NCBI GenBank assembly: GCA_001898145.1
Contig: MKSR01000047.1
Coordinates: 248,001-312,000, forward strand
Direction: 5' to 3'
Source: Dyadobacter sp. 50-39
GTDB lineage: Bacteria > Bacteroidota > Bacteroidia > Cytophagales > Spirosomataceae
Length of the DNA stretch: 64,000 nucleotides
Shown here piece by piece: positions 16,133-24,546 of this stretch. Position 1 is the stretch's first letter. Each line of letters begins with the position of its first letter. The position numbers and the translations under genes were made by a program. The notes under the pieces are model-generated. The model had not been told where the DNA came from. It ran no database searches and was given only the letters and a program-made list of their open reading frames with translations.

Positions 16133-17269
16133 ATGGCTGTTAATAAAGAGTTGACTTCCAGTTCAGTTGAGTCCAAAAAGAAGAAGTCACCGGTACGGGA
16201 GTGGTTCGACTCCATTTTGTTCGCGGTAGTTGCCGCTACGCTGATCCGCTGGCTGTTTTTTGAAGCATTCACGATCCCAACCCCGTCAATGGAAAATAGC
16301 TTGCTGGTGGGCGATTTCCTTTTCGTGAGCAAGCTGCATTATGGTACCCGCACGCCGAAAACGCCATTGCAGGTACCGCTGACGCACCAGACGATCTGGG
16401 GAACAAACATACCCTCTTATACAAGCCTGATCCAGTTGCCGCAATACCGCCTGCCGGGTTTCAGCGAGGTTAAAAGAGGCGATGTGGTGGTGTTCAATTA
16501 TCCTCCCGAGTTGCAGCACCCGGTGGATTTGAAAACCAATTATATCAAGCGCTGCGTCGGCATTCCAGGCGATAAAGTAGAAGTGCGCGACTTACAGGTG
16601 TATGCAAACGGCCAGGCAATGGAAAATCCGCCTCGCATGGAGAACGAATATTTTGTGGCTACCACAACTGCGGTGAATGAGGAGAAAGTATTCCGTGAGA
16701 ACGGCGTTTCTGAATTCAACACCTATACAGAAGGCGACAATGATACCATCCGCGGCAATGAACAAATGGGTTACCTGGTTTTCACCACCACCGAGATCGC
16801 TGCAAAGCTTAAAACTTATGATTTTGTAAAAAACATTACGCTTGTAAAGTCTCCCAAGGATATCAGCGAACCGATGCTGTACCCCAATTCATCGCTCTTT
16901 AAATGGAACCGCGATAACTACGGCCCCATTACAGTTCCCAAAGAGGGTATGACCGTTCAGCTGACGCCAGAGAACATTGCGACATATGGCCCGGTTATCA
17001 AAAATTATGAAGATAATGAGGATGTGGTGATTGATGAGAAGTCAGTGAAAGTGGGCGGAAAAGCCATTACCAGCTACACATTCAAGCAAGATTATTACTT
17101 TATGATGGGCGATAACCGTCATAACTCGGCCGATTCACGCTATTGGGGCTTTGTGCCGATGGATCACATTGTGGGTAAGGCTGTTTTCGTGTGGATGTCT
17201 ATCGATCCGAATCCTACCAGTTTCTTCAATAAGATTCGTTGGAACCGCATTTTCCGGGTGATCAATTAG
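16133..17269 (+). CDS. lepB: Signal peptidase I, first of two tandem copies
   Basis: It cleaves signal peptides at the outer face of the inner membrane. I chose the ATG at 16133 ([18 protein letters not shown]), since an upstream ATG lies inside dapB; this gives 378 residues. One N-terminal membrane segment spans about residues 24-44. The catalytic Ser is S52 in [13 protein letters not shown], the general base Lys is K139 in [11 protein letters not shown], and box E is [17 protein letters not shown] near 331. About 180 residues lie between the Lys box and box E, longer than in E. coli and typical of Bacteroidota. The N-terminal positive cluster (KKKK) fits a cytoplasmic end. A near copy follows after 152 bases. 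Confidence 0.95.
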   Translation: MAVNKELTSSSVESKKKKSPVREWFDSILFAVVAATLIRWLFFEAFTIPTPSMENSLLVGDFLFVSKLHYGTRTPKTPLQVPLTHQTIWGTNIPSYTSLIQLPQYRLPGFSEVKRGDVVVFNYPPELQHPVDLKTNYIKRCVGIPGDKVEVRDLQVYANGQAMENPPRMENEYFVATTTAVNEEKVFRENGVSEFNTYTEGDNDTIRGNEQMGYLVFTTTEIAAKLKTYDFVKNITLVKSPKDISEPMLYPNSSLFKWNRDNYGPITVPKEGMTVQLTPENIATYGPVIKNYEDNEDVVIDEKSVKVGGKAITSYTFKQDYYFMMGDNRHNSADSRYWGFVPMDHIVGKAVFVWMSIDPNPTSFFNKIRWNRIFRVIN

Positions 17270-17291
17270 CGCCGTGCAAAACAATTATTCG

Positions 17292-17319
17292 AAGGGGAGA
17301 CCAAGTCAGGTCTTCCCTT
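17292..17319 (+). terminator. Intrinsic terminator after the first signal peptidase gene
   Basis: Stem AAGGGGAGACC/GGTCTTCCCTT (one G-T pair) with a 6-base loop, followed by TCTTTTTG. It separates the two lepB copies, so the second copy probably has its own promoter in the AT-rich 17320-17421 stretch. Confidence 0.85.
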
Positions 17320-17421
17320 TCTTTTTGCATATAATATATAAATTAACATCATATAATGATTATTAATTTATAGAGATAAAAAGTATATTGCATTGGAATA
17401 ACTTAGTCAACGAATGCTTGT

Positions 17422-18597
17422 ATGTCAGAAGCAGAAATACTTTCAAAACCTAAAATCACTTCCAGGAAATCGGCTTTTCGCGAGTGGCTGGATTCGATCC
17501 TGTTCGCAGTAATTGCTGCTATGCTAATTCGCTGGCTTTTTTTTAGCGCATTTGTCATCCCGACGCCGTCAATGGAGAATAGCTTGCTGGTGGGAGATTA
17601 CCTGTTTGTCAGCAGGATGCACTATGGAACTACGACGCCTGTTACTCCCTTGCAAATACCGCTGACCCACCAGACGATCTGGGATACGGGCATTCCGTCC
17701 TATCTCGATTGGATCAAACTACCTCAATACCGTCTACCGGGCTTTACCAATGTCAAAAATGGCGATGTGGTCGTGTTCAATCTTCCTGTTGAGCATCCGG
17801 GCATGTACCAAAAATACAGCAATGTATTGCCCGACCTGCATCCGCATCCTACCGACCTGCGTTCCAACTATATCAAACGGTGCGTGGGAATCCCGGGCGA
17901 TAAGCTCGAAATTCGTCTCGGCCAGGTGTATGTGAACGGCAAGTTGCAGCCCCTCCCTTGGCGTATGCAGAACGAGTACTTTGTTTCGGTTAAAACAGCT
18001 GTGAACGAGGAGAACGTATTCCGCAAAAACGGTATTGTGGATTATTCCCAGTTTACCGAGACGTTCGGCGATAGCATTGCCTCCAATGATGAGATGGGCT
18101 ATGTAGTGAAGACGACCGCTGCATTGGCCGAAAAGCTGAAAGGCTACGACTTTGTAAAAAGAGTGGAGCCGGTGTGGATGGAAAAAGGTTTGAAGGAACC
18201 TTTCCTGTTCCCGACAACCGACATGGTGGATTGGAGTAAGGATAATTATGGGCCTGTAACCATACCCAAAGCAGGGGTGACAGTCCCTTTAACCGGATTG
18301 AACATCGCCCTTTACGGTGATATCATCCGTAATTTCGATGACAATGAAAATGTGGTTGTAGAAAAGGATAAAGTCACCATCGACGGTAGGCAGATCACCG
18401 ATTACACCTTCAAGCAGGACTACTATTTTATGATGGGAGACAACCGCCACGACTCAGCCGACTCACGGTATTGGGGCTTTGTACCCAAAGACCATATCGT
18501 CGGAAAGGCGGTCTTTGTTTGGATGTCTGTGGATCCTGATCCGACCAGCTTCCTCAAAAAAATTCGCTGGGACCGGGTTTTCAGGACTATTGATTAG
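17422..18597 (+). CDS. lepB: Signal peptidase I, second tandem copy
   Basis: The protein has 391 residues and is clearly a duplicate of the gene before it: both share [45 protein letters not shown] and [16 protein letters not shown]. The catalytic Ser is S50 and the base Lys is K152. It differs by a 14-residue insert before the Lys box (HPGMYQKYSNVLPD) and by many exchanges in the long middle region, so the two may prefer different substrates. A terminator between the copies points to separate expression. Confidence 0.94.
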   Translation: MSEAEILSKPKITSRKSAFREWLDSILFAVIAAMLIRWLFFSAFVIPTPSMENSLLVGDYLFVSRMHYGTTTPVTPLQIPLTHQTIWDTGIPSYLDWIKLPQYRLPGFTNVKNGDVVVFNLPVEHPGMYQKYSNVLPDLHPHPTDLRSNYIKRCVGIPGDKLEIRLGQVYVNGKLQPLPWRMQNEYFVSVKTAVNEENVFRKNGIVDYSQFTETFGDSIASNDEMGYVVKTTAALAEKLKGYDFVKRVEPVWMEKGLKEPFLFPTTDMVDWSKDNYGPVTIPKAGVTVPLTGLNIALYGDIIRNFDDNENVVVEKDKVTIDGRQITDYTFKQDYYFMMGDNRHDSADSRYWGFVPKDHIVGKAVFVWMSVDPDPTSFLKKIRWDRVFRTID

Positions 18598-18600
18598 ATG

Positions 18601-18640
18601 GAGGAAAAGGGGGGAGAAAGTCCCTTCCCCTCTTTTCCTC
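18601..18640. terminator. Terminator between convergent lepB and the GH13 gene
   Basis: A 15-bp purine/pyrimidine stem, GAGGAAAAGGGGGGA (18601-18615) with TCCCCTCTTTTCCTC (18626-18640), containing one G-T pair. It starts three bases after the lepB stop and ends before the stop of the opposing gene. Confidence 0.65.
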
Positions 18641-18654
18641 CTCTATCTCGTTCT

Positions 18655-20478
18655 TTACTCCTCCTGCGAGAAGATTAAAGCAGAGTACGGCGGGATTTGC
18701 AATGATCCGAACTGCGCACAGTCGTCCATTTCTCCTTCCATGGTATCGATGTCGAACACGCCCAGGTGCGAGAAATCAGGGTCGTAATTTTCGTTATCGC
18801 TATTGAAGCGCAAATGCCACTTGCCAGCCCGCGGGAATCCTACTTTGTAATCCGAAAAGGTCTCGGTGGAGAAGTTGAACACCACAATTACACTGTCTTT
18901 GGGCCCGCCTTCATCCCAGCGGTGCATAACGATCATTTTCTTCTCATTGTCCTGCCTGATAATGCCCACATGCTGGCCTTGAAGGCCCTTGGTCACACCA
19001 AACCAGTTTCTGCGGATATGGATCATGTCGCGATGCAAGGTTGCGAAGCCGCTGAATTTTTCCAGCCGTGACCAGTCGATCGGGTCGCTGTCCGAAAACC
19101 ATTTGTCCTCCAAAAGCGGCTGGCCCTGGAATATCATCGGAATGCCGGGTGAGGTAAGCACCAATGCGACGCCGAGTGCTGCCCGTTTTTTCGAGTACCA
19201 GTTGTTTACGTCGCCGTCGGCGATCTCTTCCGCCACACGCGCCTGTCCATTGGCCACTTCGTCGTGCGATTCGGTGTAGATAATGCGTTGAAAAGAATCT
19301 TCGTTGTAGCGGTTCGTAATCGCGGCTACCACACTGTCCATATCCCTGTCCTGATCGTTGGCAGTGATAATGGCATCGCGTACGGAGTGTACGAATTGGG
19401 CATCCCATTGCGATCCGTATCCCAGCCCCCCGTTCTCTACCGGACTGGTAATAAAATCCAGCGAGTGCATGTCCTCGGCGATGGTAATGCAGTTGCCGCA
19501 GCTTTCCCGGATGTCCTTGTTGATCCATTGCATCAGCGACATGCCTTCCGGGATGTCGTCACCGGGATTGCCGTTGGCTTTTACATTTCGGATGTATGGG
19601 ACCATATCCATACGAAGACCGTCGATACGATAGTCGCGGAGCCACATCATAGCATTATCATGAATATACTGGCGCACTTCGCCGCGGCCATAATCCGGCC
19701 TGGTGTTTCCCCATGGCGTTTCCGAGCGCCAATCATTATAGAAGTAAATGCCGCCGCCATCATTCTCCTGCCATCCGTCAAATTGCCACAGGTCGAGGTC
19801 GGAGGGGCCAAAGTGGTTGTATACCACGTCAAGAATCACTGCAAGACCGGCTTCGTGTGCGGCTTTAACGAAAGCTTTCAGTCCGTCCGGGCCGCCGTAG
19901 TCGGATTCGATGGCAAATGGGTTTGCCGGGTTGTACCCCCAGGACCGGTCGCCGGGAAATTCTGAGCAGGGCATCAGCTCCACGGCATTGAAACCCATAT
20001 CTTTTAAATACGGGATGCGCTCAATGGCCGTGTAGAACGTGCCTACTTTCCCTTTCTCGGTCACGTTGAATGTGCCTACGTGCAGTTCATAGACTACGAG
20101 CTCGTGCCAGCCCGGCATCTGAAAGGTCACATCCTTCCAGTCGAACGATTCGTGGTTATACACAATACAATTGCCTGCGGAGTTAGTTACTTTTAACGCA
20201 TAAGGGTCATTGCGGTGCAGTTCGCCTGAGGGCGTTTTAAGGACATATTTGTATTCGTCGCCCTCTGAGGAATTCTCGACCAGCGCACCCCACATCCCGT
20301 TTTCTTCAGGTTGCAACGGATTGGCCGAAGCATCCCATTCGTTGAAACTTCCTATGACCGAAACGCTTTCGGCATGTGGCGCCCACACCCGGTAATATAC
20401 TCCTTCGGGATGGCAGGTGGCACCCATGCCTTCGTAATGTTGCTCGGTTTCGGCTACTTCGGTTTCGAGGTTTTTCAT
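18655..20478 (-). CDS. GH13 alpha-amylase family enzyme (branching enzyme/trehalohydrolase type)
   Basis: The protein has 607 residues and no signal peptide, so it acts in the cytoplasm. An N-terminal CBM48-type sandwich (YYRVWAPHAESVSVIGSFNEW) is followed by the GH13 barrel. Motifs: VYELHVGTF before the barrel, VILDVVYNHFG (region I), GLRMDMVPYI (region II, catalytic Asp), CITIAEDMHS (region III, catalytic Glu) and YTESHDE (region IV, Asp). The order CBM48 plus ELHVGTF fits both glycogen branching enzymes and maltooligosyl-trehalose trehalohydrolases; the SHDE ending and overall size lean toward a branching-enzyme-like protein. No glg or tre genes are nearby to decide. Confidence 0.85.
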   Translation of the reverse strand: MKNLETEVAETEQHYEGMGATCHPEGVYYRVWAPHAESVSVIGSFNEWDASANPLQPEENGMWGALVENSSEGDEYKYVLKTPSGELHRNDPYALKVTNSAGNCIVYNHESFDWKDVTFQMPGWHELVVYELHVGTFNVTEKGKVGTFYTAIERIPYLKDMGFNAVELMPCSEFPGDRSWGYNPANPFAIESDYGGPDGLKAFVKAAHEAGLAVILDVVYNHFGPSDLDLWQFDGWQENDGGGIYFYNDWRSETPWGNTRPDYGRGEVRQYIHDNAMMWLRDYRIDGLRMDMVPYIRNVKANGNPGDDIPEGMSLMQWINKDIRESCGNCITIAEDMHSLDFITSPVENGGLGYGSQWDAQFVHSVRDAIITANDQDRDMDSVVAAITNRYNEDSFQRIIYTESHDEVANGQARVAEEIADGDVNNWYSKKRAALGVALVLTSPGIPMIFQGQPLLEDKWFSDSDPIDWSRLEKFSGFATLHRDMIHIRRNWFGVTKGLQGQHVGIIRQDNEKKMIVMHRWDEGGPKDSVIVVFNFSTETFSDYKVGFPRAGKWHLRFNSDNENYDPDFSHLGVFDIDTMEGEMDDCAQFGSLQIPPYSALIFSQEE

Positions 20479-20584
20479 ATATGGTTTTCAGATTATTGTT
20501 TACATTTGAAAATCAACTGCTGACGTATATTCGCAAAATGTATGCCAGGCGTCGATACCCCTAAACTCAACCGACACACTATAC

Positions 20585-21714
20585 ATGCAAGCATCCTCCG
20601 ACACAGAGAAAATCTGTATCCTCGCCCTTATGCACACACCCGGCATCGGGGCGGTTACCGTTCGCCAGCTCATCGGCTACTGTGGCGGCGCATCCCAGGT
20701 CTTTGACGCTGATTACAGAAAGCTTATCAAAATCCCCGGCATCGGCGAAAAAATCGTGAAAGCCGTCTTAGGGAAAAAATGCGCTCGAATTGGCTGAAAA
20801 AGAGCTTATGCAATGCCGTAAGACCGGCACGCAACTACTTTTTTTCAATGACCCTGAGTATCCCGCTCGGCTCCGGCCACTATATGATTCGCCCGTTGCA
20901 TTGTACGCCAAAGGGAATACCGACTTCAACTGGCCGCGGACGGTTGGGATTGTCGGTACCCGCAAAATCAGTGAATACGGAAAAGCCATTACTGAAAACA
21001 TCATTCGGGACCTAGTGCCTTATCAGCCACTTGTGGTGAGCGGGCTGGCGTATGGTGTGGATATCACTGCACACCGGCATTGCTTGCGGAACAGCCTGGC
21101 TACGCTGGGCGTGATGGCGAGCGGGCTGGATGTGATCTATCCGGCCGTTCATCAGCGTACCGCTTCTGAAATGCAGGAGAACGGTGGAATTGTTACGGAA
21201 AATGCGCTGGGGACCAAGCCGGACTTTATGAGATTTCCCGCACGAAACCGAATTATTGCGGGGCTTAGTGATGTTACAATCGTAGTGGAATCGGGGCAAA
21301 CCGGTGGGAGCCTGATCACTGTCGAATTTGCGCAAAATTACCACCGGGAGGTATTTGCCGTTCCGGGAGCTATCAACGACCCGCAATCAGAAGGGTGTAA
21401 CTTCCTCATCCGTGATCACAAGGCCGCAATTTTTACTTCGGTAGCAGATATGGCCGCGGCGCTCGGGTGGGAAGAGGGAATTCCGGATGTAGTACCAGTT
21501 GCCCAGCCGGATTATGCCGTGACCACTTTTGAGGGGTTCACCCAAGACGAAGGGCAGGTACTAGCGCTGTTGAAGCAGCGCGGGGGCAATGCAGGTCGAT
21601 GAGCTGGCCTGGCAGTCGGGTATTCATTTAAACCGGTTGGCTTCATTACTGCTTAATCTCGAATTCCAGGGGATGGTCCGGTCGATGCCGGGCAAGAAAT
21701 ATGGGTTGATTTAA
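20585..21714 (+). pseudogene. dprA: DNA-processing protein DprA, broken by two single-base frameshifts
   Basis: Three reading frames together encode one DprA. Frame 1 (20585-20797) gives the N-terminal helix-hairpin-helix part (HTPGIGAVTVRQLIGYCGG, IPGIGEKIVKAVLG). Frame 2 (about 20780-21602) gives the Rossmann-like LOG domain with VGIVGTRKISEYG, SGLAYGVDITAH, ENALGTKPDFMRFPARNRIIAGL and ESGQTGGSLIT. Frame 3 (from about 21589) gives the C-terminal winged helix, MQVDELAWQSGIHLN to KKYGLI. The shifts fall at an A6 run (20774-20779) and a G5 run (21582-21586). Removing one base from each gives 375 codons plus stop in one frame, the normal DprA length. DprA loads RecA on incoming DNA in transformation. 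Real decay and homopolymer sequencing errors both fit. Confidence 0.88.
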
Positions 21715-21718
21715 ATGC

Positions 21719-22348
21719 ATGGATAAAAGTATCATTCAATTAATTAAGGAAGGAGAGGGGCTTACCACCGAATTCAAACGCACGGTCGACAGCTCTTTCA
21801 AAATTGCCAAAACGATTGTTTCGTTTGCCAACACGTCGGGCGGAAACCTGTTGATAGGTGTGGCCGATCATGGCGCTGTAATGGGTGTGCATTCGGAGTT
21901 GCGGGAGTTGCAAAAGCTCGAAAAGGCGCTTTTGAAATTAATTGAGCCCGCATTGGTCGTCCAGATCAGAGCAGAAAATCTGGATGGCAGGATGATTTTA
22001 TGGGTGACTGTTGGGGAAAGCGAAGACAAGCCGCATCACGCAATGAATGAGAAAGGGGAGCGCATTATTTACATTCGGGTTAAGGATAAAAGCATGCCCA
22101 TACCAAGGCTGCTGCTTTATAATGGCACCGATCCCGAAACAGAAAAATTGCTGGCTACGCGCCATGTAAAAACACTGATCACCTATTTGAAAGAAACCGA
22201 CTCGGTGACGTCCAAAGTATTTTCCAAAATGATCAATATCTCTGAAAAAAGGGCGGAACGCATGTTGCAGGACCTTGCTGCTCGGCAGATACTGCTCAAA
22301 CTATCCAAAGGAAAGCCCGAGAGTTTCAGTTTGAAATGGACCGAATAA
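21719..22348 (+). CDS. AlbA_2 (Schlafen-type) domain protein with C-terminal winged helix
   Basis: The protein has 209 residues and starts four bases after the dprA frame ends, so it is likely co-transcribed. The AlbA_2/Schlafen-AAA_4 signature is LTTEFKRTVDSSFKIAKTIV, then FANTSGGNLLIGVADHGAVMG, the glycine-rich strand-turn common to this family. About residues 155-205 look like a winged-helix segment (KMINISEKRAERMLQDLAAR). Members bind nucleic acid or act as transcription modulators; many are of unknown role. No AAA+ core is present, so it is not an ATPase of that type. Confidence 0.82.
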   Translation: MDKSIIQLIKEGEGLTTEFKRTVDSSFKIAKTIVSFANTSGGNLLIGVADHGAVMGVHSELRELQKLEKALLKLIEPALVVQIRAENLDGRMILWVTVGESEDKPHHAMNEKGERIIYIRVKDKSMPIPRLLLYNGTDPETEKLLATRHVKTLITYLKETDSVTSKVFSKMINISEKRAERMLQDLAARQILLKLSKGKPESFSLKWTE

Positions 22349-22350
22349 AA

Positions 22351-22375
22351 ATGCGGCCGGCTCAGCCAGCCGCAT
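22351..22375. terminator. Terminator between the AlbA_2 gene and the FKBP gene
   Basis: Stem ATGCGGC (22351-22357) / GCCGCAT (22369-22375) with an 11-base loop, between convergent stop codons. The A run on its left side supplies the U tract for the leftward gene. Confidence 0.7.
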
Positions 22376-22391
22376 AGGATTTATCGACGGA

Positions 22392-22820
22392 TTAGTTGAT
22401 ACCAACCAATTCCAGTTCAAAGATCAGGTCCTGGCCTGCCAGCGGGTGATTGGCATCCAGTACTACATAAGTTTCGGTAACTTCTCTTACCACAACGGGG
22501 ATAACCTGGCCGCCGTCCTGGTGCATATTCAAAGTGCCGCCCACTTCCAGGGGGATGTCAGCAGGGATTTGCGCACGTTCAAACTGAATGACCATTTCAT
22601 CATTGACCGGACCGTAAGCTTCGGCATTGGGGATATTGATCGTTTTCTTGTCGCCGATTTCCATGCCGGTTACACCGTCATCGAATCCTTTGATCACCTG
22701 TCCACTGCCCAGAGTGAAGCTCAAAGGCTCACGTCCCTCGGAGGAATCAAAAAGTTGTCCGCCCGGCAGGGTACCTTTATAATGTACCTGCACTTTGTCA
22801 CCAGCCTTTGCTTGACTCAT
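22392..22820 (-). CDS. FKBP-type peptidyl-prolyl isomerase, SlyD-like
   Basis: The protein has 142 residues. The FKBP half begins GDKVQVHYKGTLPGGQLFDSS with LGSGQVIKGFDDGV, and the chain returns to the FKBP fold at HPLAGQDLIFELELV. Between them, about residues 65-120 form the insert-in-flap chaperone domain (IPADIPLEVGGTLNM), as in SlyD. It lacks the His-rich metal-binding tail of E. coli SlyD. It should act as a cytoplasmic folding helper with proline isomerase activity. Terminators flank the gene on both sides. Confidence 0.93.
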   Translation of the reverse strand: MSQAKAGDKVQVHYKGTLPGGQLFDSSEGREPLSFTLGSGQVIKGFDDGVTGMEIGDKKTINIPNAEAYGPVNDEMVIQFERAQIPADIPLEVGGTLNMHQDGGQVIPVVVREVTETYVVLDANHPLAGQDLIFELELVGIN

Positions 22821-22847
22821 AATTTTATATTTATATGGTTGAAAAAA

Positions 22848-22875
22848 GCATTCGTGAAAACTGTTTCACGAATGC
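22848..22875 (-). terminator. Intrinsic terminator after proS
   Basis: A perfect 12-bp stem GCATTCGTGAAA/TTTCACGAATGC with a 4-base loop. On the minus strand a TTTTTTC run follows. It lies 13 bases past the proS stop codon. Confidence 0.88.
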
Positions 22876-22887
22876 AGGAAATGTAAA

Positions 22888-24363
22888 TTAATATGCCCGC
22901 GCAAATACCACGCGTCCTTTTGAAGGCTTACCTGAGTAAATGCAAACGCCCTCTTCGGCTTCCTGGTTCAAAGGAATGCAGCGAATGGTTGCTTTGGTTT
23001 CTTCTTTGATCTTCTCCTCAGTCTCGGATGTGCCATCCCAATGAGCAAGCACAAAGCCGCCTTTGGTATCCAGGATTTCGTTGAATTCCTGAAACGAATC
23101 GACTTTATAGGTATTCTCTTCCCGGAAAGCCAACGCCTTCTTATAGATCGATTCCTGAATATCGTCAAGCAGGTCTTGAACGTGCTGTGCGATGCCCTCC
23201 AATGAAACTGTTTCCTTCGTTTTGGTATCGCGCCGCGCCACTTCTACTGTGCCGTTTTCAAGGTCGCGACCACCCATTGCCAGCCTGACCGGAACACCTT
23301 TCAGTTCATACTCGGCAAATTTAAAGCCAGGTTTCGCATTGTCACTGCTGTCGTATTTGACGCTGATGCCGCGCTTTTTAAGGTCTTTGGTGATCTCGGC
23401 TACTTTTTCGGAGATCTGCGCGAGCTGTTCTTCATTGCGGTAGATTGGCACGATCACGACTTGGATAGGAGCTAGTTTCGGAGGCAGAACCAGCCCTGCA
23501 TCATCGGAATGCGCCATAATGAGCGCGCCCATCAGACGTGTGCTTACGCCCCATGAAGTTCCCCAGACATAGTCAAGTTTGCCTTCCTTGTCCTGGAATT
23601 TTACGTCGAATGCATTCGCGAAATTCTGGCCCAGGAAGTGAGAAGTACCTGCTTGCAAAGCTTTCCCATCCTGCATCATTGCTTCGATACAATAGGTGTC
23701 TTCGGCGCCCGCAAAACGTTCGTTGGCAGTCTTCACCCCTTTGATAACCGGAACCGCCATCCATTCTTCGGCAAACTGCGCGTATACTTCCAGCATTTGC
23801 TTCGTTTCCGTGATTGCTTCCTGCGCGGTGGCGTGCGCGGTGTGGCCTTCCTGCCAGAGGAATTCGGCTGTACGAAGGAATAGCCGTGTACGCATTTCCC
23901 AGCGTACCACGTTGGCCCATTGGTTGATCAGCAGCGGCAGATCGCGGTATGACTGGATCCAGTTTTTATAAGTGCTCCAGATAACTGTTTCCGAAGTGGG
24001 GCGAACGATCAGCTCTTCTTCCAGCTTTGCTTCCGGGTCCACGATCACGCCTTTGCCATTGGGGTCGTTTTTGAGGCGGTAATGCGTCACTACTGCGCAT
24101 TCCTTGGCAAATCCTTCCACGTGTGAGGCCTCCTTGCTCAGGTACGATTTCGGGATGAAAAGCGGAAAATAGGCATTAGTATGGCCTGTCTCCTTGAACA
24201 TGTCATCCAGCGCGCGCTGCATTTTTTCCCAGATAGAGTACCCGTACGGCTTGATCACCATACAGCCTCTCACCGGCGAGTTTTCGGCCAGGTCGGCGCG
24301 TTTCACTAATTCATTGTACCACTCGGAGTAGTTTTCACTGCGTGTTGGTAAGCCTTTACTCAT
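22888..24363 (-). CDS. proS: Prolyl-tRNA synthetase, archaeal/eukaryotic type
   Basis: The protein has 491 residues. It lacks the long editing insert of the E. coli-type enzyme and has the C-terminal zinc-domain-like region, so it belongs to the shorter ProS type 3. Class II motif 2 lies in [27 protein letters not shown]; motif 1 covers [13 protein letters not shown]; motif 3 is near [29 protein letters not shown]. The anticodon-binding domain follows ([13 protein letters not shown]). The C-terminus ends RVVFARAY, with the final Tyr that reaches the active site in this group. A -7 element (TATCTTTG, 24439-24432 on the minus strand) lies 69 bases upstream of the start. Confidence 0.97.
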   Translation of the reverse strand: MSKGLPTRSENYSEWYNELVKRADLAENSPVRGCMVIKPYGYSIWEKMQRALDDMFKETGHTNAYFPLFIPKSYLSKEASHVEGFAKECAVVTHYRLKNDPNGKGVIVDPEAKLEEELIVRPTSETVIWSTYKNWIQSYRDLPLLINQWANVVRWEMRTRLFLRTAEFLWQEGHTAHATAQEAITETKQMLEVYAQFAEEWMAVPVIKGVKTANERFAGAEDTYCIEAMMQDGKALQAGTSHFLGQNFANAFDVKFQDKEGKLDYVWGTSWGVSTRLMGALIMAHSDDAGLVLPPKLAPIQVVIVPIYRNEEQLAQISEKVAEITKDLKKRGISVKYDSSDNAKPGFKFAEYELKGVPVRLAMGGRDLENGTVEVARRDTKTKETVSLEGIAQHVQDLLDDIQESIYKKALAFREENTYKVDSFQEFNEILDTKGGFVLAHWDGTSETEEKIKEETKATIRCIPLNQEAEEGVCIYSGKPSKGRVVFARAY

Positions 24364-24428
24364 TACTTTGTATTATTTTGGAATTGAAATGGAGTATTAC
24401 GTTAACCCAGGCCTGTTTTTCAAGGGAG

Positions 24429-24458
24429 TTGCAAAGATAGTTTTTTATGTTAACTTTG
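24429..24458 (+). promoter_or_regulatory. Bacteroidota-type promoter for the Tyr/Ser/Gly-rich protein, abutting the proS -7 element
   Basis: TTG (24429-24431), 19 bases, then TAACTTTG (24451-24458), an exact fit to the consensus. The predicted start near 24465 leaves a leader of about 82 bases. The minus-strand TATCTTTG at 24439-24432, the likely proS -7 element, lies inside the spacer, so the two polymerases would compete for the same DNA. Confidence 0.75.
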
Positions 24459-24546
24459 GAATTAATGTATAGTTACGGTCGTTTACTTCATAGCAGGAAC
24501 GCATTTTTTAACTATATTAGCAACAAACTTTTAATCCTTAAAAGCC

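Noticed and set aside
20774-20792. Programmed ribosomal frameshifting in dprA
   Set aside because: Both shifts need a +1 move at simple homopolymers, with no slippery heptamer for -1 shifting, no stem-loop and no release-factor-like stop context; two such sites in one gene are unlikely.
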